Origin: Streptomyces sp.
GTDB lineage: Bacteria; Actinomycetota; Actinomycetes; Streptomycetales; Streptomycetaceae
Length of the DNA: 45,563 bases
Direction: 5' to 3'
NCBI RefSeq assembly: GCF_019510245.1
Contig: NZ_JAEKKT010000199.1
Location: 1-45,563, forward strand
Notes under the pieces: generated by a model
What the model saw: the letters and a program-made list of their open reading frames with translations, nothing else
What the model was told of the DNA's origin: nothing
The model's database searches: none
Program-made: the position numbers and the translations under genes
Shown here: positions 24,540 to 34,091 of the stretch, piece after piece
Position numbering within the stretch: position 1 is the first letter of the stretch
How the letters are laid out: the number at the start of each line of letters is the position of its first letter

Positions 24540-25000
24540 ATGTCTGCGGGCGTGAGCGGAGGCCTGCGCGGCTGGGTACGCCGCCGGGCGGCGGCCGCGC
24601 GCGGCGACTCGGCCGACTCGGGCATGACGGCCATCGAGTTCGTGTTCCTCACCCCCGTCCTCTTCTTCATGATCTTCGCGACGGTGCAGTTCGCGCTGTA
24701 CTTCTTCGCCGACCACGTGGCCCAGGCGGCGGCCCAGGCCGGCGCCCGCAAGGCCCGCGCCACCGCCGACGCGGAGCCCGGCGCCTGGCGCGGCGAGGCC
24801 CAGGACGTGGTCGACTCTTACATCAGGCAACTCGGGCCGCAGCTGGTCCTGTCGCCCGACGTGCGGTGCTCCAGCCGGAGCAGACCACGGTCGGCGTCGA
24901 GATCACGGCCCGCATCCCGACGGTGTTCCCGGGCCTGGACCTGACGGTGCACGCACGGTCCGCGGGACCGGTGGAGCGGTTCGTGGAGGACAGGAACTAG
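24540..25000 (+). pseudogene. tadE: TadE-like pseudopilin, broken by a 1-base frameshift
   Basis: The ATG at 24540 has GGGGGAG at good spacing; a GTG at 24522 in the same frame is the alternative. The N-terminus holds the TadE signature D-S-G-M-T-A-I-E-F-V-F-L-T-P-V-L-F-F-M-I-F-A, a pseudopilin cleavage and membrane helix. After L-S-P-D-V the frame turns into arginine/serine-rich nonsense ending at 24944. Another frame from 24866 continues V-L-Q-P-E-Q-T-T-V-G-V-E-I-T-A-R-I-P-T-V-F-P-G and ends at TAG 24998-25000, immediately before the next gene's ATG. One missing base at about 24865 (GTGCG-GTG for GTGCGC-GTG) explains it. No slippery site is seen. It may be a real lesion or an assembly error. 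Confidence 0.85.
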
Positions 25001-25456
25001 ATGTCCTCCGTGCAGAGGTCCGTGCAGAGGTCCGTGCAGAGGTCCGTGCAGAGAAGACTTCCGGCCGACGACCAGGGGCTGTCGACCGTCGAGGTCGTCA
25101 TCCTCGCCCCGGTCATGATCATGTTCATCCTGGTCCTGGTCGCCTTCGGCCAGCTCGTCGACGGGCGGGGGGCCATCGACGGCGCCGCGCGGGACGCGGC
25201 CCGCGCCGGGTCCATCCAGAAGGACCACGTCACGGCCATGTCGGAGGCCCGGAAGGCCGCCGAGGCGGACCTGTCCGACGTCTGCTCGGGGCCGGTCTCC
25301 GTCGTCCAGACCAGCGCGGGGTTCGAGTCCGGCGGCATCTTCACGGTCGAGGTGAGCTGCCGGGTGAGGGGCCTCGCCATGCTGGGCCTGGACATCCCGA
25401 CGACCCTGTCCTCGACGTTCTCCTCGCCCCTCGACCCGTTCCGGAGGGCGGCATGA
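25001..25456 (+). CDS. TadE/TadF-like pseudopilin with repeated N-terminus
   Basis: 151 residues. The ATG directly follows the tadE stop without a gap. The first 18 residues are a fourfold V-Q-R-S-type repeat encoded by a 12-bp tandem array. Then come the class III signal-like site D-Q-G-L-S-T-V-E-V and a membrane helix (V-I-L-A-P-V-M-I-M-F-I-L-V-L-V-A-F-G), with glutamate at the +5-like position as in pseudopilins, and a mature domain with two cysteines (S-D-V-C-S-G and E-V-S-C-R-V) that probably pair. Such minor pseudopilins initiate or cap the Tad pilus. It overlaps the next gene by ATGA. Confidence 0.82.
   Translation: MSSVQRSVQRSVQRSVQRRLPADDQGLSTVEVVILAPVMIMFILVLVAFGQLVDGRGAIDGAARDAARAGSIQKDHVTAMSEARKAAEADLSDVCSGPVSVVQTSAGFESGGIFTVEVSCRVRGLAMLGLDIPTTLSSTFSSPLDPFRRAA
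25007..25054 (+). repeat. Four 12-bp tandem repeats inside a pseudopilin gene
   Basis: Four contiguous copies of a 12-base unit starting TCCGTGCAGAG (25007, 25019, 25031, 25043), the last differing in its final base. The length is a multiple of three, so copy-number change would keep the frame and only lengthen the pre-cleavage leader. Confidence 0.95.
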
Positions 25457-25914
25457 GCCTCGCGGTGCTGCGCAGTTGGTGGACCGCGCGCCGGCTCCGT
25501 CTCGACGACCGGGGCTCGGGCGCCGGCGCGGTCATCATCTTCGCCCTGGTCTTCCTCGCCCTGTCCGCGTTCGTCATCGACGGCGGCCTGTCCATCTCCA
25601 AGCGCGAACGGGCCGCGGACATCGCCGAACAGGCGGCCCGTTACGCGGCCCAGGACATCGACCTGGACGCGCTGTACGAGAACCAGGGCGAGGCGCCGAT
25701 CAACTTCCAGGACTGCGACGCCCGGGTGCAGACCTTCGCCCGCGAGATGGACATGTCCGCCGCCGACGTCGCGGGCACCCACTGCACCGCCGCCGACGCC
25801 CAACAGGTCCAGGTCGAGGTCCAGTTGACGTACGAACCGGTCTTCACGGGCATGTTCTACGGCGGCGCGATCGTGGTGCACGGCGAGGCCACGGCGGAGA
25901 ACGAGGTCGGCTAG
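25453..25914 (+). CDS. TadG-like pseudopilin/pilus assembly protein
   Basis: 153 residues. It starts with a cytoplasmic basic segment and a D-D-R-G-S-G-A-G-A-V-I-I-F-A-L-V-F-L-A-L-S-A-F-V-I-D-G-G membrane stretch, the hallmark of TadG/TadE-like N-termini (a glycine-rich cut site before a helix ending D-G-G). The mature part has two cysteines (F-Q-D-C-D-A and G-T-H-C-T-A) and predicted strands. Full TadG proteins of Gram-negatives carry a von Willebrand domain; this short form lacks it, as do most actinobacterial copies. Last gene of the first tad transcript. Confidence 0.8.
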   Translation: MSLAVLRSWWTARRLRLDDRGSGAGAVIIFALVFLALSAFVIDGGLSISKRERAADIAEQAARYAAQDIDLDALYENQGEAPINFQDCDARVQTFAREMDMSAADVAGTHCTAADAQQVQVEVQLTYEPVFTGMFYGGAIVVHGEATAENEVG

Positions 25915-25970
25915 GCGCCGGGCGCTCCGCCGGCAGGGCCGCGGTGCGCCGTCGTTCGTCCGTCCGCGGC

Positions 25971-26033
25971 GCCGTCCGGGCTGGTCGCGCCCGCGGGGCT
26001 GTAGTCGCACGTGCAATGCAGCCGCGCGCCCCT

Positions 26034-26039
<6 letters not shown>
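25971..26039 (-). repeat. Streptomyces-type interspersed repeat, long form, minus orientation
   Basis: Read on the minus strand it begins CCCTGAAGGGGCGCG and ends GGGCGCGACCAGCC, which I recognise as a widespread Streptomyces intergenic repeat. Shorter relative: the copy at 34038. It contains imperfect dyad symmetry and may act as a bidirectional terminator between convergent genes. It provides the stop codon of the sigma factor gene (26034-26036). Confidence 0.6.
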
Positions 26040-27656
<1,617 letters not shown>

Positions 27657-27715
27657 GGCGGAACGCTCCAGTTGCCGGCTCAGGGGCGGGAGAAGGTTTG
27701 TCAGCCTAGATGACG

Positions 27716-27734
27716 AAACTTTCAAGCAAAGTTT
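27716..27734. promoter_or_regulatory. Inverted repeat between sigma factor and SsgA-like genes
   Basis: AAACTTT (27716-27722) and AAAGTTT (27728-27734) form a perfect 7-bp dyad with a CAAGC spacer. It lies in an AT-richer 195-base divergent region that also has GTGAC-GCAT-GTCAC at 27750-27763. A dimeric regulator site is likely; the protein is unknown. Confidence 0.4.
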
Positions 27735-27851
27735 CCAGAGCGCCGACAAGTGACGCATGTCACTCAACTTCCTTGCGTTTCCGGCGTAATCAACCCGCGG
27801 CCGGGGGCTCTCACTTGTACGACGGCCCACCACGCACCCCCGGAGACGATC

Positions 27852-28202
27852 GTGCCCATCACGCTCGAGCAGCCCACCGGCGCCCGCCTGCTCACCGCCG
27901 ACGCGCAGGAGGTGTCGGTGCCCGCGACGCTCCGCTACACCTCGGCCGACCCGCAGGCCGTGCACTTCGTCTTCCCGCCGTGGATCTCCCTGGACGGCGA
28001 GGAGGTCACCTGGACCTTCGCGCGGGCCCTGCTGGAGGAGGGCCTGGAGGGCCCGGCCGTGCTCGGCAACGTGCACGTACGCCCGTACGGCGACTCCCGC
28101 ACGGTCGTCGAACTCCGCGCGGCGGAGGGCGTGGCGGCGGTCAGCTTCCCGACCTCCGCCCTCACCCGCTTCCTGCTGTCCTCGCTGCGGGTCGGCGGCT
28201 GA
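27852..28202 (+). CDS. SsgA-like protein (SALP) of sporulation cell division
   Basis: 116 residues from the GTG at 27852, which has GGAGA five bases upstream; an ATG at 27750 would add 34 poorly conserved residues. The SALP pattern is clear: L-R-Y-T-S-A-D-P-Q-A-V-H-F-V-F, W-T-F-A-R-A-L-L-E-E-G-L, G-P-A-V-L-G-N-V-H-V-R-P and a C-terminal F-L-L-S-S-L. SALPs are found only in sporulating actinomycetes and control septum and wall synthesis, SsgB recruiting FtsZ. I cannot say which SALP type this is. Its position beside tad genes and an unusual sigma factor is not a known SALP location. Confidence 0.82.
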   Translation: MPITLEQPTGARLLTADAQEVSVPATLRYTSADPQAVHFVFPPWISLDGEEVTWTFARALLEEGLEGPAVLGNVHVRPYGDSRTVVELRAAEGVAAVSFPTSALTRFLLSSLRVGG

Positions 28203-28420
28203 CGGACTGTGCGGGATGTGTGGAGGCGGTGTGTGCGGGGCGGGTGGCGGTAACTCCGGCCAATGGGGAACGGGTTGCCGAAAGCGGAGAAGTCGGGCGG
28301 TGGTTGGTCGCTCCACCCCTTCGACGCTGTCGGTGCCAGTCAATAGGATCGTCAAGGGGACCTCGGCAGGCTCGATGTGCCCCCGACCCACTCCTTCCAC
28401 ACGACCACGGGGCACTCGTC

Positions 28421-31420
28421 ATGGCGCGACGCAGCACATCAAGCTCGACGGGAAGGCCGACGGGCACCGGTCCGTCGGGTCCGCGGAACCGGACCCCGCA
28501 GCCGGTGCGGCTGCGTCGGCGTACTTTCGGGGACGTCGTCAAGGCGTTCCTCGCCTTCGTGGTGCTGCTCGTCCTCGTCGTCGGCGTCCCCGGCGCCCTC
28601 GCCGTGACGGTCGGCTGGCCCCTGCCGCGCAGTGCGCCCAGCATGGACTGGCTGTCGCAGCCGATCGACGTCCAGACGTTCCTGAACGCGCTGACGGTCG
28701 TCGTCTGGCTGGCCTGGGCCCAGTTCACGGCCTGCGTGCTGGTCGAGGTCAAGGCCGCCGTCTCCGGTGTCGGCCTGCCCGGCCGGGTCCCCGGCGCCGG
28801 CCCCAGCCAGCTGCTCGCCCGGCAGCTCGTCGCCGCGCTGCTGCTGGTCGGCGCGACCGCCGCCAGCTTCACCCCGGGCCTCTCGCAGCTCGGCCACAGC
28901 CTGGAGGGCAACCAGAAGGGCACGGTGGCCACCGCCCAGGCGACCCCCGGCATCCTCGCCCAGCAGCAGGAGCAGGCGAAGAGCACCGCCGCCGCCCTGG
29001 CCGAGCAGGCCGGCCACGCCTCGGCCCAGGCGGAACAGGGCGCCACCGCCACGCACGGTGCCACGAAGTACTACCGCATCCAGCCGCCCGAGGGCCGCCA
29101 CCACGACTCCCTGTGGGAGATAGCGCAACGCCACCTCGGCGACGGCCGCCGGTACAAGGAGATCTACGAGCTCAACAAGGACCGCGTCCAGCCCGACGGC
29201 TCCCGGCTCTCCGAGGCCAGCCTCATCCGCCCCGGCTGGATCATGGAGATGCCCGGCGACGCGCACGGCGGCGAACTCGTCGCGAACCCCGACGCGCACG
29301 TCTCGCCGGAGGTCCGGCAGCAGATCGGCGACTACGCGCAGACCGGCGACAACGCCCAGCACCAGCACCAGGAGCACCAGGAGCAGGGCGGCGGGCAGCA
29401 CGCGGGCGAGGACGGCGCCACCGCTCAGATCACCGTGCCGAGCCAACGCCAGGCCGGCGACGGCACCGGCACCCCCTCCGCACACGGGACCCCGGCGCAC
29501 GAGACCTCGGCGCACGGGACCTCCGGGCACTCCTCCTTCGGTCTGCCCGAGGCCCTTCTCGGTGCCCCTCTCCTCGCCGCCGGCCTGCTCGCCGCCCTCG
29601 GCCGCCGGCGCCGGCAGGCCCTGTGGCAGTCGGCGCTCGGTGCCGTCGGCGGCCGCCGCGGCATGGAGCCGCCGATCCCGGCCGGCGACGCCCAGGACGT
29701 GCAGGACGCGCTGCTGGTCGGCGCCGACCCGGAGGGCGTACGACTGCTCGACCGGTCGCTGCGCGCCCTCGCCGCCGCCCTCACCGCCGAGTCCCGTTCC
29801 CTGCCCGTCGTCTACGCGGCCTGGCTCAGCCACGGCGACCTGCACCTGCAACTCGCCCAGCCGGCGGGCAAACCCCCGGCGCCCTGGCAGCTCGGCCAGG
29901 ACCAGACGTTCTGGACGCTGTCCCGCGCGGACGCCGAGCGCTACGAGGACACCGACGCGGCCGCCCCGTACCCGGGTCTGGTCAGCCTCGGCACCATGGA
30001 CGACTCGCGGCTGCTGCTCAACCTGGAGTCCGTGCCCGGCATCGTCTCGCTGAGCGGCCGCGAGGCCGACCGGGCCGCCGTGTTCGCCTCCGTCGCCGCC
30101 GAACTCGCCACCAACGGCTGGGCGGACCGGATGACCATCACCCTGGTCGGCTTCGGCGCGGACCTCACCCCGCTCGCCCCCAGCCGGCTGCGCCATCTCG
30201 ACGACGTGGAGGCGCTGTTCGAGACGATGGAGGCGGAGACCCGGCAGCGGCGCGGCGCGCTCGGCGCCGCCGACCACCACTCGGTCCTCACCGGCCGGAC
30301 CGGGCCCGCCCAGCACACCCGCTGGGCGCCGAACCTCGTCCTGCTCGCCACCCAGCCGTCCGCCGAGGACGCCGTGCGCCTCGCCGAACTCGCCGCCGAC
30401 GCCGCCCGGCTCGGCATCGGCTACCTGGTCGGCAGCGAGAGCGACGACCTGCCCGGCGCCGCCTGGGCGATGGAGATCACCCCGGACGGCAGGCTCCTCG
30501 CCCCGCTCCTCGGCCTCGAACTCCAGGCCCAGCTGCTGCCCGCGGTCCAGCAGCGCGCGGTCGTCGAGCTCTTCGTGGAGTCCGATCCCGAGCGCGACCC
30601 CGACGGGCCCACCACCACCCCGCCGTTCCTCGTCGACATCAGCGAACAGGGCCGCCCCGCGGTGTACGCGCGGCTCGTCGGCCCGTACGAGATCATCGGC
30701 CTGGACACCCCCGACGGGGACCGCAGCCCCCTCCTCCACGAGGCCCTCGCCCTCCTCCTCCTGCACCGCGAGGGCGTGCACCCGCGGGTGCTGTCGTCCG
30801 CGCTGTGGCCGCGGGGCGTCACGGAGGACGTCCGCGACGCCCTCCTGGAGCGGCTGCGCGGCTGGCTCGGCACCGACCCCGACGGCAGCCCCCGGCTGCG
30901 CGCGGACGCGGCAGGCCGCCTCACGCTCGCCAAGTCGGTCGTCTCCGACCTGGACGTGCTGCGCTCCCTCTACTACGAGGCCACCCAGGGCAAGGGTGTC
31001 GAGAGCCGCGCGGTCCGCGGCCGCCTCCTCACCGACGCGCTCGTCCTGGTGCGCGGCCCGCTGCTCGCCGACCGCGCGGAGGGCCGCTACCGCTGGCTCA
31101 CCCACGAGATCATCGACGCCCAGCTCCCGCTCCTCGTCGCCGACATCGGCCTCGCGCTGTCCGCGTTCCACCTGGAGAAGGACCGCGCGGAGAAGGCGAT
31201 CGAGGCACTCGGCGCGGCCCTGCGGACCGCGCCGGAGGACGAGCGCCTCTGGAACGAGCTGCTGCGCGCCACGCACGCCACCGGCGACCCGGACCGGCTG
31301 CGCGCCCTCGCCGCCGACCTGATCGCCCGCAGCGGCGCACGCGGCCTGCCCCCGCGCACCGAGGCCCTCCTCGACGAACTCCTGCCGACCTGGCGCGACG
31401 GCGCCGCCGCCACCGGATGA
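28421..31420 (+). CDS. LysM-BTAD membrane protein of the Tad locus
   Basis: 999 residues. The ATG at 28421 is preceded by CGGGG. Three membrane helices lie in the first 150 residues, followed by an Ala/Gln-rich stretch, a LysM domain (about 210-270: H-D-S-L-W-E-I-A-Q-R-H-L-G-D, Y-E-L-N), a His/Gln-rich linker and a further helix (about 370-390). A long cytoplasmic part ends in a winged-helix and bacterial transcriptional activation domain (BTAD; V-L-S-S-A-L-W-P, then tandem helices). LysM binds peptidoglycan, while BTAD domains occur in SARP regulators. The protein may link the cell wall to pilus expression or assembly. A TAGGAT -10 at 28344-28349 lies upstream. It overlaps the prepilin peptidase gene by ATGA. 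Confidence 0.85.
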   Translation: MARRSTSSSTGRPTGTGPSGPRNRTPQPVRLRRRTFGDVVKAFLAFVVLLVLVVGVPGALAVTVGWPLPRSAPSMDWLSQPIDVQTFLNALTVVVWLAWAQFTACVLVEVKAAVSGVGLPGRVPGAGPSQLLARQLVAALLLVGATAASFTPGLSQLGHSLEGNQKGTVATAQATPGILAQQQEQAKSTAAALAEQAGHASAQAEQGATATHGATKYYRIQPPEGRHHDSLWEIAQRHLGDGRRYKEIYELNKDRVQPDGSRLSEASLIRPGWIMEMPGDAHGGELVANPDAHVSPEVRQQIGDYAQTGDNAQHQHQEHQEQGGGQHAGEDGATAQITVPSQRQAGDGTGTPSAHGTPAHETSAHGTSGHSSFGLPEALLGAPLLAAGLLAALGRRRRQALWQSALGAVGGRRGMEPPIPAGDAQDVQDALLVGADPEGVRLLDRSLRALAAALTAESRSLPVVYAAWLSHGDLHLQLAQPAGKPPAPWQLGQDQTFWTLSRADAERYEDTDAAAPYPGLVSLGTMDDSRLLLNLESVPGIVSLSGREADRAAVFASVAAELATNGWADRMTITLVGFGADLTPLAPSRLRHLDDVEALFETMEAETRQRRGALGAADHHSVLTGRTGPAQHTRWAPNLVLLATQPSAEDAVRLAELAADAARLGIGYLVGSESDDLPGAAWAMEITPDGRLLAPLLGLELQAQLLPAVQQRAVVELFVESDPERDPDGPTTTPPFLVDISEQGRPAVYARLVGPYEIIGLDTPDGDRSPLLHEALALLLLHREGVHPRVLSSALWPRGVTEDVRDALLERLRGWLGTDPDGSPRLRADAAGRLTLAKSVVSDLDVLRSLYYEATQGKGVESRAVRGRLLTDALVLVRGPLLADRAEGRYRWLTHEIIDAQLPLLVADIGLALSAFHLEKDRAEKAIEALGAALRTAPEDERLWNELLRATHATGDPDRLRALAADLIARSGARGLPPRTEALLDELLPTWRDGAAATG

Positions 31421-32286
31421 CGACCGCCCTGGACGTCGCCCTCCCGGCCGTCGCCGCCCTCTGGGGCGCGACGGCCGGCGCCCTGCTGCCCCGCGCCGCC
31501 TACCGCTTCTCGGCGCCGGCGGGGGAGGAGTGGCGCAAGCAGTGCCCGGCGGCTCACCCCGTCAGAGGCTGGCTGGGCACCGCACCCTGCACCGTCTGCA
31601 CTACCGACGCCCCGGCCCAAGCACCCACCGCCGGCGACGAACCCGCGGTCGCCGACGGCGAGGACGCCCCACCGGAGCCATCCGCACCCGACAACGAGAC
31701 TGTCACGGGTGGTGCGGGCTGGAACACCAAAACCGCAACCACCCACCCACCCGCACCCGCAGCCCTCGCCCTCGCCACCGCCCTCGTCTGCGCAGCCCTC
31801 GCCCTGGCCACCGGCACCCGCCCCGAGCTCGCCGTCTGGCTGCTCCTGGCCCCCGTCGGCGTACTGCTCGCGGTGGTCGACTTCCGGGTGCAGCGCCTCC
31901 CCGACCCCCTCACGCTCCCCCTCGCGGCCGCCGCCCTCGCCCTCCTCGGGGCGGCCGCCCTGCTCCCCGAGCACGCCGGCGACTGGTCCACCTCCGTCTG
32001 CGCGGCCCTCGCCCTCGGCGGCGGCTACTTCGTCCTCTTCCTCATCAACCCGGGCGGCATGGGCTTCGGCGACGTGAAGCTGGCCCTCGGCGCGGGCGCC
32101 GTCCTCGGCTGGTACGGCTGGCCCACGGTGCTGCTCGGCACGTTCGCCGGTTTCCTGCTGGGCGCGCTGTACGGCGGTGCGCTCGTCGTCGTACGGCGGG
32201 CGGGGCGCAGGACGGCGATCGCGTTCGGGCCGTTCCTGATCGCGGGCGCGTTCGCGGGGCTGCTGGTGGGGGCGTACACGGCCTGA
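31417..32286 (+). CDS. A24-family prepilin peptidase
   Basis: 289 residues. It cleaves and may N-methylate the leader of Flp prepilins at the membrane. The two catalytic aspartates are seen in V-D-F-R-V-Q-R-L-P-D-P-L-T and G-M-G-F-G-D-V-K-L. About six membrane helices follow an N-terminal domain in which two cysteine pairs are hinted (K-Q-C-P and P-C-T-V-C), a remnant of the methyltransferase-type N-domain of PilD. A Pro/Ala-rich linker separates it from the catalytic helices. It is coupled to the LysM-BTAD gene and is the natural processing enzyme for the pilins encoded upstream. Confidence 0.9.
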   Translation: MTTALDVALPAVAALWGATAGALLPRAAYRFSAPAGEEWRKQCPAAHPVRGWLGTAPCTVCTTDAPAQAPTAGDEPAVADGEDAPPEPSAPDNETVTGGAGWNTKTATTHPPAPAALALATALVCAALALATGTRPELAVWLLLAPVGVLLAVVDFRVQRLPDPLTLPLAAAALALLGAAALLPEHAGDWSTSVCAALALGGGYFVLFLINPGGMGFGDVKLALGAGAVLGWYGWPTVLLGTFAGFLLGALYGGALVVVRRAGRRTAIAFGPFLIAGAFAGLLVGAYTA

Positions 32287-32294
32287 GGCCGGGC

Positions 32295-32311
32295 CGTCCG
32301 AAAGGCGGACG
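32295..32311 (+). terminator. Hairpin after the prepilin peptidase gene
   Basis: CGTCCG (32295-32300) and CGGACG (32306-32311) form a 6-bp stem with loop AAAGG, eight bases beyond the stop. A candidate weak terminator; TAGGCT at 32323-32328 is a plausible -10 for mqnC just downstream. Confidence 0.4.
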
Positions 32312-32370
32312 CGGGGCTGGCGTAGGCTGGTTCGGTCCGTCCACAAGCCATTACGAAAGGGACGCGCCCG

Positions 32371-33570
32371 GTGACCGAGAAGGCCGACCTTCAGTCCGTC
32401 CTCGACCGTGCCGCTGCCGGTGGGCGGATCACCCCGGAAGAGGCGCTCGACCTCTACCGCGACGCCCCCCTGCACGCGCTGGGCGCCGCCGCCGACGCCG
32501 TACGCCGCCGCCGCTACGCGGGCACCGAGCACATCGCGACGTACATCATCGAGCGGAACATCAACTACACGAACGTGTGCGTCACGGCGTGCAAGTTCTG
32601 CGCCTTCTACGCGGCCCCCAAGGACACCGCCAAGGGCTGGACCCGCGACCTCGACGACATCCTGCGCCGCTGCGCGGAGACGGTCGAGCTGGGCGGCACC
32701 CAGATCATGTTCCAGGGCGGCCACCACCCGGACTACGGCGTCGAGTACTACGAGAAGCACTTCAAGGCGATCAAGGACGCGTTCCCGCAGCTGGTGATCC
32801 ACTCCCTGGGCGCCTCCGAGGTCGAGCACATGGCGCGGATCTCCGGCGTCTCCGTCGAGGAGGCCATCACCCGCATCCACGAGGCCGGCCTGGACTCCTT
32901 CGCCGGCGCGGGCGCGGAGCTCCTCCCCGAGCGCCCCCGCAAGGCCATCGCGCCCCTCAAGGAGAGCGGCGAGCGCTGGCTGGAGATCATGGAGACGGCG
33001 CACGGGCTGGGCGTCGAGTCCACGTCGACCATGCTCATGGGCACCGGCGAGACCAACGCCGAGCGCATCGAGCACCTGCGCATGATCCGCGACGTCCAGG
33101 ACCGCACGGGCGGCTTCCGCGCCTTCATCCCGTACACCTACCAGCCCGAGAACAACCACCTGAAGGGCCGCACGCAGGCCACGCTCTTCGAGTACCTGCG
33201 GATGATCGCGATCGCGCGCCTGTTCATGGACAACGTCGCCCACATCCAGGGCTCCTGGCTGACGACCGGCAAGGAGGTCGGCCAGCTCTCGCTGCACTAC
33301 GGCGCGGACGACCTCGGCTCGATCATGCTGGAGGAGAACGTCGTCTCCTCCGCGGGCGCCAAGCACCGCTCCAACCGCCTGGAGATCATCGACCTGATCC
33401 GCAAGGCGGGCCGCGTCCCCGCGCAGCGCGCCACGACGTACGAGCACCTCGTGGTCCACGACGACCCGGCGAACGACCCGGTCGACGAGCGGGTGATGTC
33501 CCACATCTCCTCGACGGCGATCGAGGGCGGCACCGCCCACCCCGAGTTGAAGCTGCTGGCCTCCAACTGA
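32371..33570 (+). CDS. mqnC: Cyclic dehypoxanthinyl futalosine synthase (MqnC)
   Basis: 399 residues, normal length. MqnC is a radical SAM enzyme that cyclises dehypoxanthine futalosine in the futalosine pathway to menaquinone. The CxxxCxxC cluster motif C-V-T-A-C-K-F-C begins at about residue 70. The segments F-Q-G-G-H-H-P-D-Y, S-A-G-A-K-H-R-S-N and I-P-Y-T-Y-Q-P-E-N-N are typical of MqnC rather than MqnE. The GTG at 32371 follows AAAGGGA. Streptomyces make menaquinone only by this route, so the gene is essential in respiring cells. The rest of the mqn genes are elsewhere. Confidence 0.95.
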   Translation: MTEKADLQSVLDRAAAGGRITPEEALDLYRDAPLHALGAAADAVRRRRYAGTEHIATYIIERNINYTNVCVTACKFCAFYAAPKDTAKGWTRDLDDILRRCAETVELGGTQIMFQGGHHPDYGVEYYEKHFKAIKDAFPQLVIHSLGASEVEHMARISGVSVEEAITRIHEAGLDSFAGAGAELLPERPRKAIAPLKESGERWLEIMETAHGLGVESTSTMLMGTGETNAERIEHLRMIRDVQDRTGGFRAFIPYTYQPENNHLKGRTQATLFEYLRMIAIARLFMDNVAHIQGSWLTTGKEVGQLSLHYGADDLGSIMLEENVVSSAGAKHRSNRLEIIDLIRKAGRVPAQRATTYEHLVVHDDPANDPVDERVMSHISSTAIEGGTAHPELKLLASN

Positions 33571-33577
33571 CGTACGG

Positions 33578-34027
33578 GTGGAGACGATTCACACGGCGAA
33601 CCGGGTCTTCGTCACCTGGGACGCCGAGCCGGTCGAGAGCGGTGCGGTGGCCGTCGTACAGGACCGGATCGCCGCCGTGGGGCCGTACGAGGAACTGCGC
33701 GAGCGCTTCCCGCGGGCGCGGGTCCGCACCTGGCCCGGCGCGCTGGGCCCCGCCCGCCTCCACGACGGGCCCCTCCCGGCCGCGCCCAGCCCGCGCGAGC
33801 GGGTGCACGCCGTGCTGAAGCGGGGGGCGGCGGCGGTCCTGGAGCGGTACGTCGACTCGCCCGAACTGAGGGCGGCGGCGGACCGCAACGACGTGGTGGT
33901 CCTCCTGGGCACGCCCTCGGAGTCGGCGCTCGTGCGGTCCGCCAGGGCCGACCTGGCGGTGTTCGACGAGGCGGGGGAGTGCATCGCGACGGTGTGTGCG
34001 GGGCGCCTTGTCCACAGGCGGCGCTAG
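33578..34027 (+). CDS. Small amidohydrolase-like (imidazolonepropionase-type composite domain) protein
   Basis: 149 residues. The GTG lies seven bases after mqnC, so it is co-transcribed. N-terminal strands (I-H-T-A-N-R-V-F-V-T-W-D, A-V-A-V-V-Q-D-R-I-A-A-V-G-P-Y-E-E-L) and the end (D-L-A-V-F-D-E-A-G-E-C-I-A-T-V-C-A-G-R-L) match the composite beta-sandwich of amidohydrolases, but the metal-binding TIM barrel is absent, so it is probably not a hydrolase by itself. Small proteins of this kind commonly follow mqnC in Streptomyces, to my memory. Role unknown. Confidence 0.75.
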   Translation: METIHTANRVFVTWDAEPVESGAVAVVQDRIAAVGPYEELRERFPRARVRTWPGALGPARLHDGPLPAAPSPRERVHAVLKRGAAAVLERYVDSPELRAAADRNDVVVLLGTPSESALVRSARADLAVFDEAGECIATVCAGRLVHRRR

Positions 34028-34037
34028 TCCGACCTGC

Positions 34038-34088
34038 TTTCAGGGGCGTGGGGAACTGCGCGATCGACCCCCACCGGCCGTCAGACGA
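34038..34088 (+). repeat. Streptomyces-type interspersed repeat, short form
   Basis: The core CAGGGGCGTGGGGAACTGCG continues to CCCCCACCGGCCGTCAG. I recall this as one of the most frequent intergenic repeats of Streptomyces. It sits between convergent genes, where it may serve as a terminator. Confidence 0.65.
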
Positions 34089-34091
34089 CAC

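Noticed and set aside
24850..24870. Programmed frameshift in tadE
   Set aside because: No slippery heptamer; a lost C in CGCGTG explains the shift.
25007..25054. CRISPR-like array
   Set aside because: Repeats are contiguous 12-mers without spacers and are translated in a pseudopilin gene.
28216..32286. Long second plus-strand frame across the LysM-BTAD and peptidase genes
   Set aside because: Arginine/proline-rich shadow in its first part; only its last third coincides with the real peptidase frame from 31417.
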